Origin: Streptomyces thinghirensis | GTDB lineage: Bacteria > Actinomycetota > Actinomycetia > Streptomycetales > Streptomycetaceae | NCBI GenBank assembly: GCA_021502835.1 | Contig: JAKFGP010000054.1 | Span: 24,699-88,698 of the forward strand | Direction: 5' to 3' | DNA length: 64,000 nucleotides | Shown here: positions 29,249 to 39,065 of the stretch, one piece after another | Numbering within the stretch: the first letter of the stretch is position 1 | Layout of the letters: every line of letters begins with the position of its first letter | The notes under the pieces: model-generated | Told to the model about the DNA's origin: nothing | What the model saw: the letters and a program-made list of their open reading frames with translations, nothing else | Databases searched by the model: none | Position numbers and translations under genes: made by a program

Positions 29249-30444
29249 ATGTCGTACGTGGAGATGCCGAGCGCGAAGGTACCGATCCGGATGTGGGCCG
29301 ACCCGGCGACGGTCGAGGAGGGCGCGCTCCAGCAGCTGCGCAACGTCGCGACCCTGCCGTGGATCAAAGGGCCTGGCCGTCATGCCGGACGTGCACTACG
29401 GCAAGGGCGCGACGGTCGGGTCCGTGATCGCGATGCGGGGTGCCGTGTGCCCGGCCGCGGTGGGGGTCGACATCGGCTGCGGAATGTCGGCGGTGAAGAC
29501 GTCCCTGACGGCGAACGACCTGCCGGGCGACCTGTCACAGGCTGCGCTCGAAGATCGAGCAGGCGATTCCGGTGGGGCGGGGGATGCATGACGGTCCCGT
29601 CGAGCCGGGGCGGTTCCACGGGCTGGCGACGGCGGGGTGGGACGACTTCTGGGGGCGGTTCGACGGGGTGGCGGAGGCGGTTCGGTTCCGTCACGAGCGG
29701 GCCGGGAAGCAGATGGGGACGCTCGGAAGCGGCAACCACTTTGTCGAGGTATGCACGGATACAACCGGTTCTGTGTGGCTCATGCTCCACTCCGGTTCCC
29801 GCAACATCGGCAAGGAACTTGCCGAGCATCACATCGGCATCGCCCAGAAGCTCCCGCACAACCAGGGCCTGATCGACCGCGACCTCGCGGTGTTCGTCGC
29901 CGACACCCCGCAGATGGCGGCGTACCGCAACGACCTGTTCTGGGCGCAGGAGTACGCCAAGTACAACCGCACCATCATGATGGCGCTCCTGAAGGACGTG
30001 GTCCGCAAGGAGTTCAAGAAGGCCAGGCCGGTCTTCGAGCCGGAGATCAGCGCACACCACAACTACGTCGCCGAGGAGCGGTACGACGGTGTGGACCTGC
30101 TGGTGACCCGCAAGGGCGCGATCCGCGCGGGTTCCGGGGACTACGGGATCATCCCCGGTTCCATGGGCACGGGTTCGTACATCGTCAAGGGCCTCGGAAA
30201 CGCGAAGTCCTTCAACTCCGCCTCCCACGGCGCCGGTCGGCGCATGAGCCGGAACGCGGCCAAGCGGCGCTTCTCGACCAAGGACCTGGAGGAGCAGACA
30301 CGGGGCGTGGAGTGCCGCAAGGACTCGGGCGTCGTGGACGAGATCCCGGGCGCCTACAAGCCGATCGAGCAGGTCATCGACCAGCAGCGCGACCTCGTCG
30401 AGGTCGTGGCCAAGCTGAAGCAGGTCGTCTGCGTGAAGGGCTGA
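29249..30444 (+). CDS. rtcB: RtcB-family RNA ligase
   Basis: RtcB joins 2',3'-cyclic phosphate (3'-phosphate) and 5'-OH RNA ends with GTP and Mn. Present: VMPDVHYGKGATVGSVIAMR, GVDIGCGMSAVKTSL (metal Cys), GSGNHFVEVC (His ligand), MLHSGSRNIGKELAEHH, ISAHHNYVAEE, GSYIVKGLGNAKSFNSASHG (the guanylylated His lies in SHGAGR), and the C-terminal YKPIEQVIDQQRDLVEVVAK. Length ~395 residues matches the shorter bacterial RtcB type. ATG 29249 follows GGGGAATGAGGA. Frameshifts lie near 29370 and 29545. No archease or RtcA is nearby. Confidence 0.9.
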
Positions 30445-30465
30445 CGCCGGGGACGCCGTCCCGCG

Positions 30466-31243
30466 TCAGCCCTCCCGGTGGACCTTCGTGTTCGATGCCT
30501 GGGCGCGGGGGCGGACGACCAGGAGGTCGATGTTGACGTGGGCGGGGCGGGTGACCGCCCACGTGATGGTGTCGGCGACGTCGTCGGCGGACAGGGGGTC
30601 GGTCACGCCCTGGTAGACCCTGGCGGCCTTGTCCTGGTCGCCGCCGAAGCGGGTCAGGGCGAACTCGTCGGTCTTGACCATGCCCGGCGCGATCTCGACG
30701 ACGCGGACCGGGCGGCCGACGATCTCCAGGCGGAGGGTCTCGGTGAGGACGTGTTCGGCGTGCTTGGCGGCGACGTAGCCCCCGCCGCCCTCGTAGGTGG
30801 CGAAGCCCGCGGTCGAGGAGACGACGACGATCGTGCCGTCGCCGCTCGCCTCCAGCAGGGAGCAGGGCCTGGGTGAGGTTGAGGGTGCCGAGGACGTTCG
30901 TCTCGTACATGCGGCGCCAGTCGTCCCGGGTCGCCGGTGGCCACCGGGTCGGCGCCGAGCGCGCCGCCCGCGTTGTTGACGAGGACGCCGACCGCCTTGA
31001 ACGCGGTCGCGAACTCGTCGACCGCCTCGCGGTCGGTGACGTCCAGGGGTACGCCGTCGCCTTGTGGCCGGCCGCCTGGATCTCCTCCGCCAGCGCCTCG
31101 ACGCGGTCCTTGCGGCGGGCGGTGAGGACGACGCGGTAGCCGGCGCGGCGAGCTGCCGGGCCGTGGCGGCGCCGATGCCGCTGCTCGCACCGGTGACGAC
31201 GGCGATGCGGGGAGGCGGCGGACGGGGCGGCTGCGGGGGCCAT
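30466..31243 (-). CDS. SDR-family oxidoreductase
   Basis: A classical short-chain dehydrogenase of ~260 residues. After indels near the start it has the TGxxxGIG nucleotide loop, GYRVVLTARRKDRVEALAEE, VLVNNAGGALGADPVATGD (NNAG), the YxxxK pair in GGYVAAKHAEHVLTET, and APGMVKTDEFALTRFGGDQD. The C-terminal DDVADTITWAVTRPAHVNID resembles serine 3-dehydrogenase/YdfG-type SDRs. ATG 31243. Frameshifts lie near 31190, 31065, 30930 and 30865. Convergent with rtcB. Confidence 0.82.
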
Positions 31244-31305
31244 GGGCTGCTCCTTGGTCGGTGTTACCGGTCCTGGTCGGTGTTACCGGTCGCCGCCCAG
31301 CGTAG

Positions 31306-32523
31306 TCAGCCGCCGTTGCGCGGTGCCCACATGATCACGGCCATCCCGGCCAGGCAGACCAGCGCGCCGGTCACGTCCCAGCGGTCGGGGCGGTAGCCGT
31401 CGGCGACCATGCCCCACAGGATCGAGCCGGCCACGAAGATCCCGCCGTACGCGGCGAGGATGCGGCCGAAGTGGGCGTCGGGCTGGAAGGTGGCGACGAA
31501 GCCGTACGCGCCGAGGGCGAGGACGCCACCGGTGGCCCAGAGCCAGCCGCGCTGTTCGCGTACGCCCTGCCAGACCAGCCAGGCGCCGCCGATCTCGAAG
31601 AGGGCGGCGACGACGAAGAGGGCGGCGGAGCGGAGCACGAGCATGACGGTCAGCTTCCGCACCCCTCTGTCCGGAGCTTCGGAGCCGGCCGGTTCCGTCT
31701 CCGCCGTCTCCGCCGTCTCCGCCGTGTACGCCGTCGGCGGTACCCCCACCGTCGCCCTGAAGTCCCGCACCAGATGGGCCTGGTCGGCATAGCCGAGTTC
31801 GGCGGCGAGTGCGGCCCAGTCGATGTCGGTGCGGGTGCCGGCGCGTTCCAGGGCTTCGTGGATGCGGTACCGGAGGACGACCCACTTCGGGCTGACGCCG
31901 ACATGTGCCGCGAAGAGCCGCTGCAGGGCCCGCACCGACATGCCTTGCGCCCGGGCGAAGTCACCGACGTGGCGCACCGTGCGGTCGGAGCGGATGCGGT
32001 CGACGAGGCCCACGGCGTGGTCGGCCTGCGGGTCCGGGGCGCAGGGCAGGCTGAGCAGGAAGGCGTCCAGGGCGGCCACGCGGTCACGGTCATCGGCGGG
32101 GGTGGTGACGGCGTGGGCCGTGGCGTCCGTCACCTGGGGGAACACCTCCCGGGCGGGCAGGGCGCGCCCCGTCCATCGGGACACCGGCGTCCGGGAGGTG
32201 TACGGCCGGAAGCCTCCGGGCCGGAATTTCGCCCCGCAGACCCGGCCCCGTCCGGTCAGCTTCCGCGTGTACAGGCCGAGGGCGACCCCGGTGACCTCGG
32301 CGTAGGGCGGGCCGTCGTCCTCGTCCCACTGGAAGGTGAGGTTGACGCAGGGGTGCGGTACGACGTGGGAGGCGTAGGGGGTGGGCAGGTCCCAGTCGAT
32401 GAGCCAGTACCACTCGACGTACCGGCGCAGCGGCTCGGCGGGCTCGTGCCGGCGGAATCGCACGCGGTGGAGCAGCGTGCCCGGGTCGACGATCCGCGGG
32501 TGTCGTGGCGGGGGTGCCTCCAT
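31306..32523 (-). CDS. AraC-family regulator fused in frame to a YnfA-family membrane protein
   Basis: One uninterrupted frame encodes two usually separate proteins. Residues ~1-270 are an AraC-type regulator: an N-terminal effector-like domain ([32 protein letters not shown]) and an AraC double helix-turn-helix ([60 protein letters not shown]). After a short TAE-repeat linker, residues ~290-405 are a YnfA/UPF0060 four-helix membrane protein ([80 protein letters not shown]). An ATG at 31644 could start YnfA alone, so a lost stop cannot be excluded. I chose ATG 32523. Confidence 0.75.
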   Translation of the reverse strand: MEAPPPRHPRIVDPGTLLHRVRFRRHEPAEPLRRYVEWYWLIDWDLPTPYASHVVPHPCVNLTFQWDEDDGPPYAEVTGVALGLYTRKLTGRGRVCGAKFRPGGFRPYTSRTPVSRWTGRALPAREVFPQVTDATAHAVTTPADDRDRVAALDAFLLSLPCAPDPQADHAVGLVDRIRSDRTVRHVGDFARAQGMSVRALQRLFAAHVGVSPKWVVLRYRIHEALERAGTRTDIDWAALAAELGYADQAHLVRDFRATVGVPPTAYTAETAETAETEPAGSEAPDRGVRKLTVMLVLRSAALFVVAALFEIGGAWLVWQGVREQRGWLWATGGVLALGAYGFVATFQPDAHFGRILAAYGGIFVAGSILWGMVADGYRPDRWDVTGALVCLAGMAVIMWAPRNGG

Positions 32524-32602
32524 GCCCGGATCGTACGTCGCGTCTCCCCGGGTGTCGCGTTTCTTCAAGAAGGGCGGCCCCGGACGTCCCTACGGTCGGG
32601 GC

Positions 32603-33255
32603 ATGGACGCGAACGGTGTGAAGGCGTACGGCGTCGGTGAGCTGCTGGCCATGGCGCGTGAGCGGGCGGTCCCGGTGGTGCAGGGGCGTTCGGAGGCGGC
32701 GCTGGCCGCTCCCACGCCCTGCGCCGAGTACGACGATGAAGGCGCTGGTCGATCACCTTTTCCAGGTGATCGTGCAGTTCCAGCGGCTGGCCCGGAAGGA
32801 GGCGGCGGACTTCGGTGAGACTCCGGACCGGGTCGCCGGGAGCCCCGAGTGGCGTGAGCGGCTGCTGGACGAGGCGGACCGGCTGGTGGCGGCCTGGTCG
32901 GCGCCCGGTGCCGAGGAGGGGACGACCGGCGCGATGAACATGCCCGCGCGGCTGGTCGGCTCGATGGCGCTGCTCGATCTGACCGTGCACGTGTGGGATC
33001 TGGCGCGGGCGACGGGCCGGGGAGTACCCGGGTGCCGACGAGGCGGTCGTGGCGGAGCTGGCGGGCGCGGTGGCGGAGCTGGCGCCGACGGCCAGGGAGA
33101 TGGGCATGTTCGGGGCGCCGGTCACGGTGGCCGAGGGGGCGTCGGAGTTCGAGCGGCTGCTCGCCACGGACGGGGAGGGATCCGTACTGGCGGTGGGGGC
33201 CCCGTACTGGTGGTGGGGATCCGTCACTGGCGGTGGGGGCCCGCAGGAGGAATAG
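32603..33255 (+). CDS. TIGR03086/maleylpyruvate-isomerase-like (DinB-type) metal-binding protein
   Basis: An N-terminal four-helix DinB-like domain: ARERAVPVVQGRSEAALAAP, TPCAEYD (the family 'TPCxxW' region), then after a frameshift near 32745 VDHLFQVIVQFQRLARKEAA with the metal His, and ALLDLTVHVWDLARATGR with two more His. The C-terminal part (EAVVAELAGAVAELAPTARE, FGAPVTVAEGASEFERLLAT) ends in a GRDPYW-like motif near 33180, blurred by repeats and an indel. Such proteins are thiol-dependent isomerase relatives. Divergent from the AraC-YnfA gene by 80 bases. The stop position is uncertain. Confidence 0.7.
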
Positions 33256-33276
33256 TCCCTGGTCGCTCTCCGTTCT

Positions 33277-33306
33277 CCGAGTATAGTTGAAGCGTCAACA
33301 ACTCGG
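33277..33306. promoter_or_regulatory. Inverted repeat before the flavin monooxygenase operon
   Basis: A nested palindrome, CCGAGT-ATA-GTTGA-AGCG-TCAAC-A-ACTCGG, ending at the ribosome-binding site (GGAGG) of the luciferase-like gene. The inner GTTGAAGCGTCAAC resembles MarR-type operators (TTGAAGCTTCAA-like). A bound repressor would block transcription; as RNA the hairpin would hide the ribosome-binding site. Confidence 0.5.
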
Positions 33307-33320
33307 AGGTTGAGCCGACC

Positions 33321-34423
33321 ATGCAGTTCGGCATCTTCACCGTCGGCGACGTCACGCCGGACCCGACCACGGGCCGCACGCCGACCGAGCGTGAGCGGAT
33401 CAAGGCCATGGTCGCCATCGCGCTGAAGGCCGAGGAGGTCGGCCTCGACGTCTTCGCGACCGGCGAGCACCACAACCCCGCCGCTTCGTGCCGTCGTCGC
33501 CGACCACCATGCTCGGCTACATCGCCGCACGCACCGAGCGGCTGGTCCTCTCCACCTCCACCACCCTCATCACCACCAACGACCCGGTGAAGATCGCCGA
33601 GGACTTCGCGATGCTCCAGCACCTGGCCGACGGCCGGGTGGACCTGATGATGGGGCGCGGCAACACCGGCCCGGTCTATCCGCGGTTCGGCAAGGACATC
33701 CGCGAGGGCATCAACCTCGCCGTCGAGAACTACGCCCTGCTGCACCGCCTGTGGCGCGAGGACGTCGTGAACTGGGAGGGGAAGTTCCGTACGCCCCTGC
33801 AAGGGGTTCACGTCCACGCCCCGGCCGCTGGACGGGGTCGCGCCGTTCGTCTGGCACGGGTCCATCCGGTCGCCGGAGATCGCCGAGCAGGCGGCCTACT
33901 ACGGCGACGGCTTCTTCCACAACAACATCTTCTGGCCCCGCCGACCACACCAAGCGCATGGTCGAGCTCTACCGGGCCCGCTACGCCCACTACGGGCACG
34001 GCACCCCCGAGCAGGCGATCGTCGGCCTCGGCGGGCAGGTGTTCATGCGGCGGAACAGCCAGGACGCGGTGCGCGAGTTCGGCCCTACTTCGACGTCGCG
34101 CCGGTCTACGGGCACGGGCCGTCGCTGGAGGACTTCACCGAGCAGACGCCGCTCACCGTCGGCTCGCCGCAGCAGGTGATCGAGAAGACGCTGGCCTTCC
34201 GCGAGTACGCCGGTGACTACCAGCGCCAGCTGTTCCTGATGGACCACGCGGGCTGCCCCTGAAGACCGTGCTGGAGCAGCTCGACCTGCTCGGTGAGGAG
34301 GTCGTGCCGGTGCTGCGCGAGGAGTTCGCCAAGGACCGCCCGGCGAACGTGCCGGACGCGCCGACGCACGCGTCCCTGCTGGCCACCCGCAAGAACACGG
34401 CCGAGGAAGGAGTACGGGCATGA
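33321..34423 (+). CDS. Luciferase-like FMN-dependent monooxygenase (CE1758 type)
   Basis: An LLM-class flavin monooxygenase of ~365 residues: MQFGIFTVGDVTPDPTTGRT, LDVFATGEHHNP (the LLM GEHH motif), TTMLGYIAARTERLVLSTST, HLADGRVDLMMGRGNTGPVY, WHGSIRSPEIAEQAAYYGDG and the C-terminal LTVGSPQQVIEKTLAFREYA. It has the N-terminal length and next-door FMN reductase seen in the CE1758/CE1759 pairs. Frameshifts lie near 33480, 33805, 33945, 34085 and 34250. It ends in ATGA overlap with the reductase gene. It uses reduced FMN supplied by that partner; the substrate is unknown. Confidence 0.83.
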
Positions 34424-35085
34424 GTACGGGCATGAGGCTCGTCGTCGTCTCCGCGGGGCTGGGCGTCCCGTCGTCCACCCGGCTGCTGGCCGACCGGCTG
34501 GCCGCCGCAACCGTCGGCCGGGCGCCGGCGGAGGTCCAGGTGGTCGAGGTGCGCGACCTCGCCGTGGAGATCAGCGCACACCTTCACCAGCGGGTTCCCG
34601 GGCCGGAATCTCGCCGCCGCCTTCGACGCGGTGGCGGCGGCCGGCCGGCCTGATCGTCGTCACGCCGGTGTTCTCGGCCTCGTACAGCGGGCTGTTCAAG
34701 TCGTTCTTCGACGCGCTGAGCGTGACCGACGAGGACGCCCTCGCCGGGAAGCCCGTGCTGATCGGCGCGACCGGTGGCACGGCCCGGCACTCCTGGTCCT
34801 GGACCACGCCCTGCGTCCCCTCTTCGCCCACCTCAAGGCCGTCGTCGTCCCGACGGGCGTCTACGCCACCTCCGGAGGACTGGGGCGCCGAGGGTCTGGA
34901 CGGGCGGATCGAGCGGGCGGCGGGGGGAGCTGGCGGGGCTGATGGCCGGGTTGTCGGGCGCACTGTCGGGCGGGCTGTCGGGCGAACTGTCGGCGGCCCC
35001 GGAACCGGCCGGGAAGCCGGCGGGCGACGCCTTCGAGATCGTGCCCTTCGAGGAGCGGCTCGCCGCCCTACGGCCCGCCGGGTGA
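34420..35085 (+). CDS. NADPH-dependent FMN reductase (CE1759 type)
   Basis: A flavodoxin-fold reductase: [20 protein letters not shown] (phosphate loop), [20 protein letters not shown] (the TPxxxxSYSG FMN loop), [31 protein letters not shown] and [20 protein letters not shown]. Frameshifts lie near 34580, 34648, 34792 and 34870. A (S/A)GxLSG repeat stretch occurs near 34950. ATG 34420 overlaps the monooxygenase stop, so the two are co-translated as a two-component monooxygenase. Confidence 0.83.
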
Positions 35086-35144
35086 GATCTCGGTAAAGCC
35101 CGGCCGTCCGGTCACCGGGCCCCTGGCCTTGGCAGACTGGACGC

Positions 35145-35927
35145 GTGCCCCGGACTGTTCTGCTCGCCGAAGACGACCGCGCGATCCGGCACGCCCTGGA
35201 GCGCGCCCTCACCCTGGAGGGCTACCGGGTCACGCGGTCGCCGACGGCACCGAGGCGCTGGCGCGGGCCCACAGCGACCGGCCGGACGTGCTGGTGCTGG
35301 ACGTGATGATGCCGGGTATCGACGGCCTCCAGGTCTGCCGGGAGCTGCGCGCCGAGGGCGATGCCACGCCGATCCTGATGCTGACGGCGCTGGTGGAGAC
35401 CGCCGACCGGATCGCGGGCCTGGACGCGGGCGCCGACGACTACGTGGTGAAGCCCTTCGACGTGGAGGAGGTCTTCGCCCGCCTGCGCGCCCTTGCTGCG
35501 CCGCACCGACCGTGAGGAGACGGGCACTCCGAACGCCTCCGGCTCCTCCCGCCACCTCCTCCTCCGGCTCCTCCGCCACCTCCTCCTCCGCCGCGGCCGA
35601 CGCGCGCGCGGGGAGCCGGACCCCGCCCGCTGCCTGGAGGCGGCCGGGCTGCGCATGGACCCGCGGGCCCGCCGTGCCTGGCGGGGCGGGCGCGAGCTGG
35701 AGCTGACCCGTACCGAGTTCGAGCTGCTGGAGCTGCTGGTCCGCAACGTCGGCATCGTGCTCGACCACTCCACGATCTACGACCGTATCTGGGGCTACGA
35801 CTTCGGTCCCGGCTCCAAGAACCTCGCCGTCTATGTCGGCTACCTGCGCCGCAAGCTCGACCAGCCGGGCGCGCCGCAGCTGATCCAGACCGTGCGCGGC
35901 GTGGGTTACGTGCTGCGGGAGGACTGA
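35145..35927 (+). CDS. OmpR-family response regulator
   Basis: Receiver domain: [20 protein letters not shown] (acidic pair), [20 protein letters not shown] (phospho-acceptor Asp) and [16 protein letters not shown] (Lys). A linker rich in Arg/Leu follows, made from a degenerate repeat CTCCTCCGC near 35540-35600. The winged-helix DNA-binding domain is [20 protein letters not shown] ... [16 protein letters not shown] ... [17 protein letters not shown] ... [17 protein letters not shown] 35145 start. Frameshifts near 35235 and 35495. It abuts the sensor kinase gene, which starts at the next base after its stop. Confidence 0.87.
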
Positions 35928-37360
35928 GTGGGCCCCTCCCCGCTCGGGCGCCGGCCCCGGCTGCTGTCGCTGCGGACGACGTTCGCGGTGTCCTTCGCGA
36001 CGGTCACCGCCGTGGTCACGGTCCTCGTCGGCGTGCTGTCGTACAACTGCCGCGGCCCGGCTGGTCCGGGTGGACCAGGAGTCCGTCTTCGCGCAGGTCG
36101 TGCAGGACCTGCGGGCCGGGTGCGCGAGCGGCGGTTGTCGCCCGGTGACTTCTCCTCCTCCGCGCCCGGCCACGACATCGTACGACCGGCCCGTACGGAC
36201 GTGCGGGTGCTCGGGCCGGACGGCAAGGTGTCCGACCCGGCCGGTCCGCCGCTGCCGGTCACCGACGCCGACCGGCGGACCGCGCACGCCGCCGTGGCCG
36301 GGCGCACGGTCCAGCACGAGGACGTCGGGGTCGGGCGCGACGTCTTCCGGGTCGCGACCGTGTCGCTGGGCGGTGGCCGGGGCGCGGTGCAGGTGGCGCA
36401 GGAGTTCAGCGACACCGAGGACCTGCTGCGGGCGCTGCAGCGGCGGACGCTGCTGCTGATGGCCGCGGTGGTGACGGCCGCCGGGCTGTTCGGCTGGTGG
36501 CTGGCGCGGCGCATGACCCGGCGGCTGGTGCTCCTGACCTCCGCCGCCGAGGACGTGGCCCGCACCCGTCGGCTGGGCGTCCAGGTGCCGGTCACCGGGC
36601 CCGACGAGGTGGGCCGCCTCGGCCGCGCCATCGACCTGATGCTGGTCCGCCTCGCCCAGTCGGAGGAGGACCAGCGGCGCCTGGTCCAGGACGCGGGGCA
36701 CGAGCTGCGTACGCCGCTCACCTCACTGCGGACCAACATCTCGCTCCTGCGCCGGATCGACGAGCTGCCGTCCGGCGCCCGCCAGGAACTGGTCGCGGAT
36801 CTGGGCCAGGAGGCCCGCGAGCTGACCGACCTGGTCAACGAACTGGTCGAGCTGGCGGCCGGGCAGTCCGCCGGGGAGGCCCCCGCAGCGGGTCGACCTG
36901 GCGCGGGTCGCACGCGACGTGGCGAGCCTGGCCCGGCGCCGCACCGGGCGGGAGATCGGCGTGAGCGTCCGCGGTGAGACGGTGACGGAAGGCCGGCCCG
37001 CGATGCTGACCCGTGCGCTGTCCAACCTGGTGGAGAACGCCGCGAAGTTCGACCCGGGCGGCACCGGGCCCATCGAGGTCGCCGTCGCCGGGCCCGCCCT
37101 GGAGGGCCCGGTCCGCGTCGAGGTCCGCGACGCGGTCCGGGCATCGCCGAAGCCGACCTGACCCGGGTCTTCGACCGCTTCTTCCGCACCGCCGACGCCC
37201 GTTCGCGGCCCGGTTCCGGCCTCGGCCTGTCCATCGTGCGGGAGGTGGCGCTGGCGCACGGGGAGCGCCGTTCGCCTTCCGGCGGGACGGGGGCGGGTCG
37301 GTGATCGGGTTCACGGTGAGTGGAGGGGGTGCGGAGGAGGGGGACGACGGGCGGGCGTGA
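35928..37360 (+). CDS. Sensor histidine kinase (MprB-like)
   Basis: Membrane segment 1 is [20 protein letters not shown], an extracytoplasmic sensor region of ~130 residues follows, and segment 2 is [20 protein letters not shown]. Then HAMP ([20 protein letters not shown]), the His box [20 protein letters not shown], the N box [13 protein letters not shown], and G boxes in [23 protein letters not shown] 35928 directly follows the regulator's stop. Frameshifts lie near 36050, 36120, 36885, 37137 and 37265. It phosphorylates the adjacent regulator; the stimulus is unknown. Confidence 0.87.
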
Positions 37361-37575
37361 GGGGCGGGGCGTACGGGACGGGCGTACGGGACGGTGACGG
37401 GCGTACGTGACGACGGGGCCTACGTGGTGGTGACGGCGTGCGTGACGGCGACGGGCGGGCGTGACGTCCCGTCGGGCCCGTGACGGGAGCCGGAAGCGGG
37501 CCGGAAGCGGTTCGGAAGCGGTGTGCGGCTGGCATCGGAAGCAGGGCCGCTGATGCCCTGGAGCGCATGACGACG
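37361..37575. repeat. GGCGTACGGGACGG-type tandem repeats between convergent genes
   Basis: A 215-base convergent gap. The first part repeats units like CGTACGGGACGGG and CGTACGTGACGACGG several times with drift; the later part repeats GGAAGCGG. No gene is supported. It may act as a terminator zone; repeats of this type also raise misassembly risk. Confidence 0.55.
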
Positions 37576-38977
37576 TCACCAGCGGCCCTGCGCGCCTCCG
37601 TCGCCGCTCGCGGTGCTCACGCCGGTGCCGCCGTGCCGGGAGGTGCGCAGGAACGTGCCGAGCGCGGACAGGTCGGTCCGCTCCAGGTCCGCCGGCCGGA
37701 TCACGATGCGCAGTTCCGGCGCGGTCGTCGGCTCCCGGCGGCAGTGGGCGGTGAAGCTCTCCACGATCATGAGCAGCAGCTGGGTGCGGTCGAGTTCCAC
37801 GACCCGGGCCAGCCCGGAGCCGATCAGCGGGATCGCGACCGGCTTGTACATGCCGTACCGGGCGACGGCCGGCCAGAGGGCGTTCAGGCTCGCCCGCAGT
37901 TCCGCCGGTGCGGAGCGGGCGACGAGGTCGTTGCCGAGGCGGGGAGTAGGCCACGGCGAAGACCCGGCGGCCGTCCACCGGCAGGGGGGACGGTGGTGCC
38001 GAGGGGGTAGCGGACGCGCCGGCCGCGGGGCTTGTCCTGGATCCGTTCCGTGCGCAGCCGGGGTGAACGCCTTCAGCCCGGCCTGGAGCCGGTCGTCCAG
38101 CAGCTTCCGCTCGCCGCCGAACAGCCGCTCCACCAGCTGCCCCTGCACGCTCTCCCGGCTGATCACCGGGTCCCGCTCGGTGGCGGTGTCGAAGGTGTCG
38201 GTGAACCCGACGACCAGATTGGCGTCCTCCTGGTCGAACAGGTCGCCGCGCACCACCACGAGGTCCCCCCGCGCCGGGGAACGGCTGCCGCAGCAGTTCC
38301 TGCCCGTGCCGCTCCCGCAGCCGGTCCCGCAGGGAGCCGAGCAGCTCGGCGACGTCCCGGTCGTCCGGCCGTTCCCGGGCCATCCGTTCGGCGACCGGCA
38401 GGGCGAGGTCGTGCCGGCCCAGGTCCACGCGGCTGCGGATCAGCTGGCGGCGGGCCGTCTCGCGCAGCGCGGTGAGCCGGCGGATCAGGGGCAGCGCGAA
38501 CTCCTCGTCGGCCACTTCGGCGAGCGGGCGGCCGCGGACGAGGCCGAGCGCCGCCGCGAGCCGGTCGGCGGCCGACGCGGGGGCGCGAGCAGACCGGAGT
38601 TGACCAGGTCGGTGAACTCCGAGCAGTCCAGCTCGTCGGGCGCGAGCACCAGCCGGTACGCGGTCTCGGGCGCCGGGGCGGCCAGCAACTGCTCGGTGCG
38701 CAGCACCCGGGCGCCGTCACCGTTCTGGGCGGGGTCGAGGGCGCGGCGCAGTTCGAGGACGCGCTTTCTGCACGTCGTTACGGTGGCGCCCGGTCCGGTG
38801 CGGCTGCGCGCCGGCGACCGCCCACACGTCCCGGTGCAGCCGGCGTACCGGTACCGGCTCGCCCTCCGCCGCCACCAGGCGGACCAGCAGCCGTGTGGTC
38901 AGCGGGGTCAACCGGACGGGCACGCCGTCGACTTCGAGTTCTGCCGGTCCCAGGACGCTCACACGGATGCGCGCCAT
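37576..38977 (-). CDS. SARP/BTAD transcriptional regulator fused to a ThsA-type macro domain
   Basis: N-terminal SARP winged helix: RIRVSVLGPAELEVDGVPVR, LTTRLLVRLVAAEGEPVPVR and RELRRALDPAQNGDG. A BTAD-type helical domain follows (DRLAAALGLVRGRPLAEVAD, RLTALRETARRQLIRSRVDL, DDRDVAELLGSLRDRLRERH). The C-terminal half is a different module, VVVRGDLFDQEDANLVVGFT, DTFDTATERDPVISRESVQG, YKPVAIPLIGSGLARVVELD and APELRIVIRPADLERTDLSA, matching the ThsA macro domain family (formerly DUF6430). The divergent neighbour at 39066 carries a clear paralogue of that module. ATG 38977, GGAGA upstream. Frameshifts lie near 38760, 38580, 38270, 38055 and 37945-37985; both modules lie on one strand and no stop appears at the joint in the corrected frame. 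It is inferred to bind DNA under control of a nucleotide ligand. Confidence 0.75.
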
Positions 38978-39043
38978 ACAGGTGGTCTCCACTCGCTTCC
39001 TCTCTCCCGCCGAGCGGTGGCGGGGGAGGTTTCGGCAGCGTAT

Positions 39044-39057
39044 CAATCGTCCGATTG
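39044..39057. promoter_or_regulatory. Short palindrome in the promoter between the two macro-domain genes
   Basis: CAATCG-TC-CGATTG lies in the 88-base divergent promoter, nine bases before the GTG of the membrane macro protein. Its local AT content exceeds the surroundings. It could be the binding site of the SARP-macro regulator, though SARPs usually prefer direct repeats. Confidence 0.4.
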
Positions 39058-39065
39058 GGGGAGTT

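Noticed and set aside
35906..38515. 869-codon minus-strand open frame through the two-component genes
   Set aside because: It runs antisense to a well-supported response regulator and kinase and has low-complexity Arg/Pro/Ser content; only the last part coincides with the SARP-macro gene.
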